Below, one piece after another: positions 22,671 to 34,000 of a stretch of 64,000 nt of DNA. This DNA comes from Triglochin maritima (lineage: Eukaryota; Streptophyta; Magnoliopsida; Alismatales; Juncaginaceae): NCBI GenBank assembly GCA_963682175.1, contig OY821791.1, forward strand, positions 29,696,326 through 29,760,325, read 5' to 3'. The notes under the pieces are model-generated. The model was not told the origin of the DNA and did no database searches. It was given only the letters and a program-made list of their open reading frames with translations. The stretch's first letter is position 1. Every line of letters starts with the position of its first letter. Made by a program: the position numbers and the translations under genes.

Positions 22671-23008
22671 GGTGAAAAAGCCCTGGAGCCCCGTAACTGT
22701 TTGTGTGAAGCTGCGGTTAGGTGAAAAAGCCTTGGAGCCCAGCCAGTCTGGGCGGTGGTTGGGTGAAAAAGACCTGGAGCCCCGTAGTGCGTTCTGATTG
22801 GGTGAAAGAGCCCTGGAATCCGAGCAAGAACTGTATGATAGGGGTTTGGTGAAAAAAAGCCTTGAAACGCTTAGAACGTCTGGGTTGGGTGAAAGAGCCC
22901 TGGAGCCCTGGTCTTGTCGTGGTAGCTGTGGTTGGGTGAAAAGCATTGGAACCCAGTTTAGCGACGTTGAGTGTTTGTTGAGGTTGGGTGAAAAAACCCT
23001 GAAGCCTA
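22671..23008 (+). repeat. GGTGAAAAAGCC minisatellite in the host LTR
   Basis: Eight units of 39-52 bp, each starting GGTGAAA(A/G)A and containing CCTGGAGCCC or a variant. The array occupies about the same place in the + LTR as the 44-bp array does in the nested minus LTR, but the unit sequence is unrelated. Confidence 0.8.
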
Positions 23009-23039
23009 GCCTGATGTTTATGTTTTTCTTTGTGGTTAG

Positions 23040-24413
23040 AATTGTGATTCACATCATTTCATGGTTATATTTGTATCTTATATCCATTATCTTTTACCTA
23101 AACAATGCTACGTAACGAGTTTTATGTTTGAATTTCAGAAATAAATAGGTTTGAAGAGAAGAGGCATAAAAGGACTTAAAAGCATGAAAATGACTGAGTT
23201 GAGAGACTCAAGGACTAAGATGCAAGATCGAAGGACCTGAACGTAAGATCGAAGGACCAATGAGCAAACAAGAATACTTCACACAATCATGAGGAGTATT
23301 TTGACAATTCTATTCGGGTCAGAGCTCCAACAAGCAAAGTAGATGCATCAAAGACAAACAAAGCCTTCCAGAAAAGCCCACAAGAAAATCCAGAGCGATC
23401 CGAACACTGTAGACCGCTAATTGGCGGTCACTTTTTGTCCAGATCCGCTAAGATTTATGTGGCGCGTGTATTAGTGTGTATTTAGTCTATTTCTGGTATT
23501 TGTTTAGTCCCATACCGGGGGATTGTCCCGGATTACCTTTTTTATGGCTATAAATAGAACTTTTCACGTTCTATTGTATTCACCCATTGCTTGGTAGCAT
23601 TCTCTCTAATTGGAGTAAGCCTTGGAGCAAAATCTCAAGGTGAAGAAGAATGCTACCTTCAATGTGAGTCATCTAATAAAATTATTTTTCCATTGTTTTG
23701 TTCTTATGTTGTTTCTTTATGCATGCTTAGCTTAGTTTTATTTCTTTGATTCTAGGCTAAAGTAGTTAGAATGTTTCTTTTCTTCTTTAGTTTAATTGTT
23801 AGAGTAATGTGTAGTGAGTAGATCCATTCCCCTTTGGGGGGTGGAGATGATGTTCATACATGCATTAAAGAATGGATATGAATGCTTTATATTTTGATTG
23901 TGTTGATAAATGTGAATGTATGCTTGCTTGTTAGAGTAGAATACTACACTTGATGGGTTTTGCCATATATCTTAGACACCTCCCACGATTGTTTAGGTTC
24001 TGAAATAATCATCTTGTGTATATGAATGTTAATCAACTAGGTTAGTGAATGGATTGATAGGTTTTGCCATAACCTTTAGACACTTCCTATGCATGAAAAC
24101 ACTACCTACATTTGTGCCTATGGAATGCATTCTTCACCATCTTTTTACATGTGTTCACACACTCCACCCCTTAGGTGTTTTTCCATTTCTGATTTCCAGC
24201 TTTCAATTTTCCTCGCTTTCGTTTTCCTTATTTGATGCTTACTCGTTTAGTGTAGTTAGTCTAGTTTAGTGTAATCACAACTTCTTCCTCTCTTTTCCCA
24301 CTTGACTTCGAATAAACCAGAGTCTACACACCTCCTTGTGGATCGACCCGTATTTGCCACCGCTTCAACGCGACCGTGCACTTGCGGTTAATTAAAACGT
24401 ATCAAACAAATTG
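23040..24413 (+). mobile_element. Athila-type solo LTR (TSD AATTG)
   Basis: The LTR is 23045-24408, TGATTCACATC...ATCAAACA, with a perfect 5-bp duplication AATTG at 23040-23044 and 24409-24413. It carries the dyad ACCGCTAATTGGCGGT at 23413-23428 and a TATAAATAG box near 23551. It is more diverged from 9666-11207 than the copy at 19476, notably between about 23820 and 24240. It splits the Tekay-like LTR a second time. Confidence 0.88.
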
Positions 24414-24765
24414 CATGTTAGATATCCTTACAGTTTCATATATGTGTTCGGGGTTTGACATACGAGGTTTTCTTCTGGGAACTCAGGCATTGTTGCATAT
24501 TTACCTTTCAGGTCGTGACCAGCGTTGGGGGGTGAGGACCGAGGAGAGGCGCGCCGCTACCAGATCCTTCTTTCTCTCATTTTGAGGTCGGAGTGATTAC
24601 TTGTATTTTGTATAGAATTTTGATGTAATCACACTTTTTAAATACTCGGATATATATATATTATATATGTTGGTGCACCTGTTTTCTTGTATCTTGAATA
24701 ATATCCTCTGGTTGGTTGTATTTTTAAAAAGTTTAATTTTTTCACTGTTTGAGGATGTTACAACT

Positions 24766-24777
24766 TGATATCAGAGC
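24766..24777 (+). promoter_or_regulatory. Primer binding site, tRNA-iMet type
   Basis: TGATATCAGAGC matches the usual TGGTATCAGAGC with one mismatch. It lies just after the LTR end GTTACA at 24762, the standard position for a chromovirus. Confidence 0.85.
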
Positions 24778-24839
24778 GATCGGTTCCAATGTCCTTATCC
24801 AAAGAAACCACCCTTAGAAGTATTAGAGTATGAGATTTT

Positions 24840-25778
24840 TCATTAGTTCATGCATTCATATACTGAGGTAATAGACTGGACAGAGGAGCGGCGGATGCTC
24901 TACTACACGGTGGAGCGACTGGGTGCGATGTTGGATCGCCAGTCAGCCAGAGGAGAGTCAGTAGCAGGAGGAGGAGAGTCAGTAGCGTCCAACTTGTGGA
25001 GGACCACATCTGCAGTAGTTTTTTAGGGCAAATGTGACATCAGCTGGGAAGACTTTATGCATGAGTTCAATGAGAAGTATTTCCGAGAGCATGTCAGAAA
25101 TGGGAGGATGGAGGAGTTCATGACCCTCGAGCAGGGAGAGATAACCCTTGCAGAGTACACCCAGAGGTTCAACGTAGTGGAGCGTTATTGTCCAGAGATC
25201 TTTGTGACGCCTATGCAACGAGCGAGGAAGTTTGTACGGGGGGCTCAAGAAGAATCTCCGTACTCAGGTGACATACAGTATGTCACAGACCTTGGCCGAT
25301 GTTGTATGGTTTGCCACGATAATAGATCAGGACTACCAGGAAAATTATGCCGAGGCCAGGAGATAACAAGGGAAGGCCAGTGGACGTCTAGGAGCTCCAC
25401 TAGCAGGGAATCCTGGCAAGAGGCCCCAGATTGGCGGAGGTAGGACACACCAGTCGGAGGTGTGTAGGAGTTGTGGTCGAGTTCACTCTGGAGTGTGTTA
25501 GGACCGTTCTGGGGTTTCTCACGGGTGTGACAAGTCAGGGCATTTCGTCAGGGATTGTCTGAGTGGGCCGAGTGGGTCTAGCAGACATCCAGGACCGCCA
25601 GCAGCATGCAGAGGCAGAGGTCGTCGACCTTTTGCGCCACTACAGCAGGGTCTGAGGAACGGGGAAGTTTTTACCATCCAGGCAGGTGAGGTGAGAGAGG
25701 CTAGCAATGTGGTGGAAGGTACGTTTTATGTTGTGGGTTTGGTAGCCATAGTATTATTTGATTGTGGGGCCACACAGT
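24840..25778 (+). pseudogene. Tekay-like gag and protease start, degenerate
   Basis: The gag signature is readable: ISWEDFMHEFNEKYFREHVR, then MEEFMTLEQGEITLAEYTQR and RYCPEIFVTPMQRARKFVRG. A frameshifted CCHC knuckle follows (CRSCGRVHSGVC, then CDKSGHFVRDC). Stops occur near 25025 and in the knuckle. The last part (from 25691) reads FYVVGLVAIVLFDCGATQS, the protease active site (usually FDSGATHS, here with Cys). The frame then runs into a MULE transposase. Gag would form the particle; the element cannot function. Confidence 0.75.
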
Positions 25779-26719
25779 CTGATTCACAAACGAATTATGA
25801 TAGAGCAGTACGTGATCTGAAGGATTCTTTCCAGTCCTGGTCAGTGCTCACGGAGTATGTGGAAGACACGTGGTTGATGCATAAAGAAAAAATTGTGTTA
25901 AATTGGATGAATAAAGTCTTTCATTTCGGCAACACTACTAACTGTAGGGTGGAAAGTGCACATTCGGCTCTAAAAGAGTGGATCACTACATCGACTGCAG
26001 CTATGGACACTCTTTTCGACCGCCTGAACGCGGCTATTGAAAAGCAGCTGACGAATATTCAGAACTTTCTTGAAGATCCGAGACGTCGAAATTTGACAAA
26101 CTACATAGGTCCTTTGTTTCAGCATATAAATGGTCGAGTTTCACATCACTGTTTGTCATTATTGACTCAGGAGTTGAAGAGAATGCATGACTTAAGCAAT
26201 CAAGTTGAATATCGTTGCATGTGTGCTTTTCTGACATCACATGAGATTCCTTGTGCATGTACCATGCACGAGTTTATTGCGTCATGTGATGGAATTTATT
26301 TAGAGCAGATTCATCCATTCTGGAAAACACTTGTCATTGGAGAAGGAGTCCAGATGTCAGAGTTTGTGGATCAGTCAGCACAAGACGTCGAGCATTTTTG
26401 GAAGCTCGTTGATGAGATTTCGGGGAGCGACCCTGCAATAATTCATAGTGCTTCTCTTATTTTATACGCACAGTTACACCCAGATCAGTCGAGCTATCAA
26501 GAACCCGCAGAAAATACTAAGGTACGAGGTCGACCTAGGGGAAAGTCGACACGTCGGGACCTGAGTGCCTTCGAGTATGCTGAGCGAGGTCGTGATCGGT
26601 CTGATAGTTGTGGGAGCAGGGGGCGTGGTCGGTCTTCCAATTCGTCTCGATCGTCCGTGAACATGGGCACAGGATCTGGTATGACGATATATTTGTTGTT
26701 ATTTAATATATATCACTAA
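25691..26719 (+). pseudogene. Chimeric ORF: retrotransposon protease start fused to MULE transposase C-half
   Basis: One open frame of 342 codons. Codons 1-29 are Tekay-like (AIVLFDCGATQS). From about 25779 it matches the MULE transposase of the copy at 42285-44289, beginning SDSQTNYDRAVRDLKDS. The match includes the catalytic Glu motif CRVESAHSALKEW, a SWIM-like finger (CMCAF...PCACTMHE) and the Arg/Gly/Ser-rich tail VRGRPRGKSTRR. The coding part ends at a GTATGA donor after 26678; the last 13 codons are intron read-through. The first two catalytic residues of the transposase are missing. Whether the fusion is expressed is unknown. Confidence 0.8.
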
Positions 26720-26790
26720 TCTAGAGAGGGGTGAATAGATTATCTCTTAATTTTGTTGTTTAAATGAATTGCTATTTCTCTATCTTACAG

Positions 26791-27360
26791 TGTCCGAACG
26801 GACTGACGTGGATAACTTCCCATATGTTGACAGACTGCCATGAATCAGTTTACCATTTCTGGAGAGGTGGAATGACGTACGTGCTGATGACAACTGTGGA
26901 TTTTGATGTGTTGTCGATGTCTTCCATGGTGGTCAAGACAACTGGTTGTACGCCCGTCGTGCGATTTCTAATGAGATAGGTGCGCATCCTATTTATGAGA
27001 ACGTCTATTACAACAATGTGGCACAAGCTCATCAACGAATTGATTGGGGTGGGGGACCTTGTGACGAGGATCATTATATGGAGGTTTGGGCCGACTTGTT
27101 CCCGATTGCTAATTTTTACAAGTGCAGTCATGTATTTCTCAGTGGTAATGGATGGTTCGTGGTTCCCGTATATTACTGTGCTACCTTGGGAGAGTCTGTC
27201 TGCCATGACGAGGTCAGTCAGAGAGTTGGTTATTGCTCATTTAGGGAGTTACAGACATTTTATTCGTTTGGAATTAGCTGAAGGATTCACAATACCTCCC
27301 ATAGCGACCCTGTGGTATCAAATGCGAGATGAGAGTGTTGTTGGATGGGAGGATGAGTAA
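26791..27360 (+). pseudogene. OTU-domain exon of MULE copy 1, broken
   Basis: Begins after a TCTTACAG acceptor at 26790 and matches 44407-45014. Damage: TGA at 26841-26843; TGA at 26904-26906 where the other copy has CGA; the catalytic motif reads ADDNCGF for ADGNCGF; a frameshift near 27125. The C-terminal part resumes in another frame (GYCSFRELQTF and MRDESVVGWEDE frames) and ends early at a TAA at 27358. It cannot be an active peptidase. Confidence 0.8.
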
Positions 27361-27636
27361 GAAAGTAGGATAGCGTATTGGAACCAGTTACGTAGTACAT
27401 TTTTATTGTAATTTGTAATGCATTTGTAATGTATAATATATCGTGTATTTGTACTTATATTGTGTTATTCTTTTACCAGATTTTTAATTTAATTTAAGTT
27501 ACTATGATATGATAGCTAAAGAAATAAGCAGAAGATATGTTCGTCAGAAATAAATAATAATAGTACACAGATAAGCAAATACACACAAATATAGTAAAAA
27601 TTCAACATATAATAAAATAAATAATGAGCAAACCAA

Positions 27637-29278
27637 CTAGAACTCATCATCCGAACCATGGTCTGAAACGCCCAACTGACTGTTCCACTCATCAATGAGG
27701 CAATCCCAATTTGTACATGCAGCTCTCATCTCCTCGTTCGGCATCTGGTCCCTGTGTTGCAAGAACGGCTGCGTATACCGTATAGCCCTACTCATCCACT
27801 GTATGAAACATAAAAAATTAGCGTACATTAACAATACAAACAAAATATACATTACAATTAAAAATTAAATTAGATAAACTTACCACATCGCCACATGTCC
27901 TATCCAGTGGTCTCTTCGGTATCAGAATGGTACCGCGCACGATAACTGGATGTGAGCACCTACCGAACCACTACAAATAATCTACATCACAAGTGGAGGG
28001 GTCACGACTACGACTCAGATTGTCCAGGTGAAAGTCGTCCTACTCTTGGAAATATCATCCAAACCGATTCCGCGCTCGAAGCGTTGTGTCTGACGTCGTA
28101 TGTCGTCGCAATCGCAGACCATACTACATGCCCTGGCATCGGGATGTCAACCGAGATCACCTGAATGTAACCTAACTGACGCAACACGCGATCAGGTAAA
28201 TAAGGCTCTGTGATATCCCTATAACGAATAACGCTCATAAATGTAGTCCTCGGCTCAGCTACCGCAAGCTCAAGACCATACGGCAACCACTCCACCTAAA
28301 CGTTTATACGTTAATAATAATAAAGTTGAAATTTAAATAAACGTGAATGATATATACATTATATACTTGCGATGCAGTCATCTGATCTAACCGTCTACGA
28401 ATAGAAAGGAGTCGTCACTCACTCTTATCCTCAGTCCGGACAGCCCACATACGCGAACGAGGATGACCATGCTCAATGATCTTCCGCTCCCGATGCGGGC
28501 GGAAAGCAGGAACATACTTATATATCCAATCCTGCAGCAATGTAAGACAACCCGTAATGCCAGAACAATCAGCACGACTCGTTATACCCAGCTGGTGATA
28601 CAGATATGTCAACGTCGCGACCCCCATGAGTACTGACCAATGGTATCTGGATCCCTCGCCTCGAATAGGTCGCGTGGTCTGACTCTGCAACCGTTCTTGT
28701 CGACAAACAAGACACAACCTAATAGTAAGAAGAGGTAGGCAGTCATCAGCGTATCCTCAGTCCGTGGTGGTCGTCCCCGTCTGTAACAATCGTCCACAAC
28801 GTCGATGCTAACACCATCGCCACTCCAAAATGAGCTATCCTGCCCAAGACCATCAAGGCTGACCCCCGAGCAACTCTGATACAAAAAACTTCAACTCATA
28901 CGTCGACGCCTGCACACTGACCATACGACCATCAACAAGAATGTGCAGAATCTGGAAGACGTCATGCAACATGATCGTCATCCATCCGAATGGCAAGTGG
29001 AAAGTATTGGTGTCAGGTTGCCACCGCTCCACGAAGACCAAAATCAACGACATGTCAAGGCCGGAGAACATGTTGTACAAGTGACCCAATCCGTTATCAG
29101 TAATGATCACCGTCATATCATCAATCATCACTGAATGCCAAGCCTGCAATGTAATACAGGCTCTGTGTCGATTATGACACTTCAGAACCTTCTGATCCTC
29201 GCCCTCCCAGATGCGTCTGGCGATGTGACCTTCGAAACTCGGAATGACGCTACCATCTAGAGGACCACCGTGCATCAT
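27637..29278 (-). pseudogene. Plant mobile domain (PMD) gene of MULE copy 1, frameshifted
   Basis: Reads from MMHGGPLDGSVIPSFEGHIA (ATG at 29278), through FVERWQPDTNTFHLPFGWMT and ILVDGRMVS. After a frameshift near 28880 it continues AYLFLLLGCVLFVDKNGCRV, then TLTYLYHQLGITSRADCSG, then an exon from 28295 with RYRDITEPYLPDRVLRQLGY. The last exon is 27798-27637, ending SDDEF. This is the PMD fold shared by MAIN/MAIL1 proteins and the 'phosphatase 7 long form' annotations, known to be carried by plant transposons. Breaks: the frameshift near 28880, another near 28035 and a TAG in the middle exon. It runs toward the transposase-OTU gene. Confidence 0.8.
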
Positions 29279-29463
29279 ATCCGTCACGATCCAATAATCG
29301 TCATCACCCGTCTGATGAATATGAGAGTAATATGAAGAGAGAGTGGTGTTACGAGAGTGAAATGAAGAGTTATATAAGTAGAAATTGTAGAATGACAAAA
29401 TGGTAATTCGTACATGCAATTTAAGTAATTTTCCGACGATGAATAACACTTCAGTAAAAAAAT

Positions 29464-29870
29464 TGAAGTACTACCTGAGGTTTTAAACAAATCAAGTGCA
29501 TGTTTTAATTGATGACATCAAACTTGTGAATAATGAATAACAAATCAAATGTAATTTCCTCACTTCAACATGAGCACGATGGTCCAAATTTTTGGGCCAC
29601 CAGGAGAAACTCACCGATTGAGCTTCTCTCGTCATACAAAAAATGACACCGGGATGCGCACAAGGAGCTCAGATTCCGGGAAGCTCTTCAATGTTTGGAT
29701 GTCATAAACTCTTGTTGCAGCTTCCACCTGCTTTAGGACCTGGGAGCTCATGCATACAAACTCGCCCGATTCTCCGGGAATCAGGGGATTTTTTTCCGGG
29801 TTCTTGGGGTCTTTTGCAATTGTCTTAAATATCTGGGTTATTTTCTTACTTTCCCATCCTTTTGCTCACG
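29464..29870. other. Intergenic, upstream of DEK
   Basis: No gene seen. This is the probable promoter region of the DEK gene; it holds no clear TATA box. Confidence 0.4.
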
Positions 29871-29875
29871 AGTCA

Positions 29876-29998
29876 CGAACCCTAACCCTCCGAACCCTAA
29901 CCCCCCTTAGGCCCTTCTCACTGCCGCCGCTGCTCCGGCCGGCTCTCCTTCGGCCGGCGCTCCTCCGACCGGCGCTCCTTCGGCCGGCCCTCCTCCGG
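29876..29998 (+). promoter_or_regulatory. Telo-boxes and CCGGCC repeat in the DEK 5' region
   Basis: Two telo-box cores AACCCTAA at 29878-29885 and 29893-29900, as found near the start sites of many plant housekeeping and chromatin genes. A 15-bp GC-rich repeat of about 4.5 units (TCCTTCGGCCGGCGC and variants) follows at 29932-29998. I infer a 5'-UTR exon here, followed by an intron that ends in CTGCAG just before the exon with the start codon (about 31049). No transcript evidence is available. Confidence 0.55.
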
Positions 29999-31069
29999 TT
30001 TGGAATTGAGTATTGTTCGTTCCATCATTTGAATTTTAACTTTTAATTGCTTTTTTCTGCTGCATGTTTGAGGTTTTAGGATGTTTAGTGTTGTTGATAA
30101 ATGATAAACAGTGTTACTTATTTAGTTAATTATGAATTCAGACTTTTATTTTTATTTTAAGCTTAGACGTGTTGTTTTTCGCATTATTGTGGAATGAATT
30201 ATGAACTTCATATGCTTGTTTAAGTCATTTTAGCTTTGGGATTTATTTCAGCCTTTAAATTTTAGTATGTTATTTATTTTATTTCAAAAATTAGTATATT
30301 AGCCGAGTTTCCATATCCGAGTCGTGTCGCACCGAGTGCCTATTCGGGCTTCTCAGGCTAATTGTAACTACTTAGTAATGTACGTTAATTTCATAAGCTG
30401 TTCCTCGGGGTAGCACTCGCACTTCTGTTTGTCTTTGATGTTATTTTTTTTAAAATTGTACGTGCACCAAGATCCAAGTGTAGTTTGGCGACTTAAGAAG
30501 TATTTTGATGCTTAAGTTGTCTAATCATTAACTGCTACTTTTTTTAAACTTCTTGCTATTGGATTCTGCTATCACATTGCTTGCCAGCCCGCCTTTTCTG
30601 TTTGGTAGTCACACTCATATGTCTTCTTTCTTAACTTTCCTTTTGTATGTTTCTTTATATTGTGGATTGTTACAATGATTCTGGAGTATGGAAAATTGCA
30701 AGGATCAACTGGTATGTTAAGGCTTTGTCCAAAACATACGAGGCAGATTATGAATTTATTACGAAGACAAAAAACTCATTTTTAATAGTTACCTATACCT
30801 TTTTTTAAATCAAAACGGACTCTTTTTTCTTTGTAATATGATATGTTAGATTTCTCAATGGTTTAAAGATGACATTTCTTTTGCAATCGTTGTAAATTAT
30901 AAAGGAGAGCAATAGATTTCCCCGACATCATTATTTTCTTCTTGTCGAGTGTTTTCCTTTCTCTTTACAGAATGCTGTAATTGTAACTATTATTTCTATG
31001 GGTTTCATGGGTTTTTAACAGGTTTTTGTTATTCATTGTATTGCTGCAGGTGCGTTGCAGTAGCTTCAA

Positions 31070-34000
31070 ATGTCTGAGACAGAGCCAGAATCCGATGTGA
31101 AAGCTGTTGCTGCAGCTAACGGTGCAGTCCCCACTGAAAGTACAGAGAATAAAAATGACCGTGTGGTGAAACCAGCAATTGGAAAAGGAGACACCACAGA
31201 GGGAGGAAAAGACAAGGATGTGGTGATGGAGAATTCAGAGAACGAGAGTAAAAAGCAAAAGGAAGGTGATGACGAGAAAGACCGCGAAACAAAGGAAGTA
31301 GATCAGGAGGAACATAAAAAGTTAGAGGGCAATGGTAAGAAGGAAAATGGCCAACAAGCTGAGCCAGGGCAGGATATTAATGATGCTGAAGCTGGCACAA
31401 AGGAGGTCTATGAAAACAAAGGAGAATCGGAAACAAAAAATGTTGGCAATAGTGAAGACAAGTCTGAAGCTACAGAAGGAAAACAAAAAGAGGCAGAAGT
31501 GGTGAAAGTAGAGCATGCCAATATAGGTGACAGTAGGGAAGGTGAAGAGAAACAAAGGGAAGCAGAAGAAGCAAGGGAAGCCAAGGACGTGAATGGTGAG
31601 GTGAAGGAAAGTGAAGAGCCAAAAGCTGATGGGGTTGAACTGAAGAAAATCATGGATTCAAAAAATGACGATGATAAGGAAAATGACGAATCAAAAGGCA
31701 AAGAAGAGAAAAAGAATGAAACGGAGGAAACCAAGGATGCTCCAGAAGGCATGGAAGAGGAAACAAAGGAAATCAAGGATGAACCAAAAGGCAAAGAACA
31801 GGAACCAGAGGAAATCAAAGATGACTCGAAAGACAAAGATGAACCAGAAGGCAAAGAAGGCAAAAAGAAGGAAATAAAGGAAACCAAGGGTGACAAGGAA
31901 GAGGAAATTAAGGAACGAAAGGATGTAATTGATGATCCAAAAGGTGATGCGGAAATGAAGGAAACAAAGAGTTTGAAGGATGAAAAAGGAGAAAAAGTAG
32001 AAGTAGCCAAGGAAACAAGGGACAACAAAGGTGATCTGAAAGTTAATGAAGTTGAAATGAACAAAAAGGAGGAAATGAAGGATAAAGCAAAAGGCACACC
32101 AAAGGAAACGAAGGTGATCGGTGACCTAAAAGGAAAAAAAGAAGAGATGAAGGAAACAAAAGAAATCAAAGATGAAAAGAAAGAGAAAGAAGAGGAAATA
32201 GATATTCAGGATACGACAAAAGGTAACTCTGAGGAAATGAAAGAAGCAGATGAAGTCAAGGATGAATCAAAAGGCAGAGACGAAGAAATGAAGGAAGCAA
32301 AAGAAGTCAAGGATGAATCAAAAGGCAACGGCGAGGAAATGAAGGAAGCAGAACAAACCAAGGATGAAGCAAAAGGCAAAGAAGAGAAAATGAAGGATTC
32401 CAAGGAAATGAAAAATGAACCGAAAGGCAAAAAAGAAACAAAACAGAAGGGCATAAAGGATGTTAAGGGTAAACGGGATTCTAAAGAAGAGAAATTGAAG
32501 GTATTGGAGGAGAATAATAAGAGTGAAAAAGTAAAGGGTGTTGAGAAGTTTGAAGGGGAAGATGACAAAGTACAAGGTACAACAGAAGAGAAAGAAAGCA
32601 TGGAGGAGGAAGAGAAGAAAACACAGGGAGAGGCCGAAGAGGAGGAAGAGGAAGAGAAGGGAACAGAGGAGGAGGAAGAGCATATGGAAGAAGAAGAACA
32701 TAATGAAACAAGGAAGGAGAATAGAAAAAAACGAAAAAGATCAATTGGCAGAGTTGGTAAGAATGAGGAAGCAAATGAAAGTAAGGGAAAAAAGAGGACC
32801 AAAGAAGTATCTGAAACTCTTCCACCCTTTTCACTCGATCGCCCTCAACGCGAGAGGAAAACTGTTGAGAGATTGGTTGAGGTTATTGAAAAGGAAGCCA
32901 CCCAAAGTTTTCGTGTAGAAAAGGTGATTCTCCTATGAACTTTTGTTAACCATATGTTTCTTCACTTTTATCTCATTTTTTATTGCTCTTTGCTGCAGGG
33001 CAAGGGAACACCACTGAAGGACATACCAAATGGTGATACTTTTTGTCCTCCATTTACTATCTTATTTGCATTCTTGGTGAAAGATTGTGGAATTTATTTG
33101 CCTTGTCCAAGGACAAACCTTTGTGGCTATCTTATTGTAACGAGTCAAATTCACACAAACACTTTGAGCTCACTGACGTGTCTATCTGTCATGTACAGTG
33201 AAAATGCATTAGCAGAAGGGTTTAAAATTTGAAGTTTATCATGCATAGTAAGGTTTTCGTCATTTTATCATAATGAAGGTTCTAACAGAGAGTAGAACAT
33301 ATAGGCTTACTGCAAGATATATTTTGTTTAATAATCTTATTTCCGAATTGGCCTTGGCATCGTACTCTTTTGTCCTCTGTTTTCTGCTTAAATATTGTGA
33401 CAGAATATTTTGCAATCTCTTTTCCTTGTATTCTAGTTGCAATATACTCATACATTTTTTTAAACTGGAAGGCATAACTTTCATTCATAAATTTATTCCA
33501 TGTAATTTTCATGTACATGTGTATGTTGTCTACTTCGTCTCCTTGTATTCTCACTGATTTGTTGTTTCAGTGACTTACAAATTGTCGAGATGGAAACCAG
33601 AAGATATAAAGTTTCTTCATATGATTCTATTTGGAAGGAAAGGGAAGGTAGGCAACTCATTCCTTAAAGTATATGTTTTTTTGTTGTATCACCAGGAAGA
33701 CTAATGGTAGATACTTAGATGTTGTCTTTGGCTGCTGCTAACAGCTCAGATTTGATTTTCCTTTTATTTGCATCATTGCATGTAATGCTTGTAATTTTAC
33801 ATGGCCAAAAAAGCAATATTATTACTAATCTTGTACTAATATTTGTTGTAACGATATGTCATTTGTTTACCAAGGTTTTCGTCCGTCTATCAAGGTTTTA
33901 CTAAGCTGATGCCTGAATTAATGGGGTTTTGATTGGATAAATTTGTTTCAAGTTCTTAGCAACCTCCATGTTTCTGGAACTTATTATATTTGTGGCTCTT

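Larger units (their letters stand above)
18128..25778 (+). mobile_element. Tekay-like chromovirus, 5' part, with nested insertions
   Basis: The 5' LTR starts TGTGATATCCTAATCC at 18128 and ends GAGGATGTTACA at 24762. It is split into three pieces: 18128-18237, 21436-23044 and 24414-24762. The insertions are listed separately. A PBS, degenerate gag and the start of protease follow. At about 25779 the element breaks into a MULE transposase, so the rest of pol and the 3' LTR are lost. Orientation and family come from the iMet-type PBS and the gag signature. Confidence 0.75.
25779..29454 (+). mobile_element. MULE copy 1, left-truncated
   Basis: The right end is intact: about 60 bp at 29395-29454 match the terminal inverted repeat of the copy at 41803-46542 (AATTTAAGTAATTTTCCGAC, GAATAACACTTCAG). 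The left half, with finger, first catalytic residues and left TIR, is replaced by the Tekay-like element, so no target duplication can be tested. It keeps the transposase C-half, a broken OTU exon, and the PMD core that the other copy has lost. Confidence 0.85.

Noticed and set aside
29750..30046. 98-codon ORF with repeated ALLRP units
   Set aside because: It is the 15-bp CCGGCC repeat of the DEK 5' region read as protein; no conserved domain.
31408..32802. Long antisense ORFs (Ser/Phe-rich) over the DEK first exon
   Set aside because: They are the mirror of GAA/AAG-rich codons on the other strand and have no motif.
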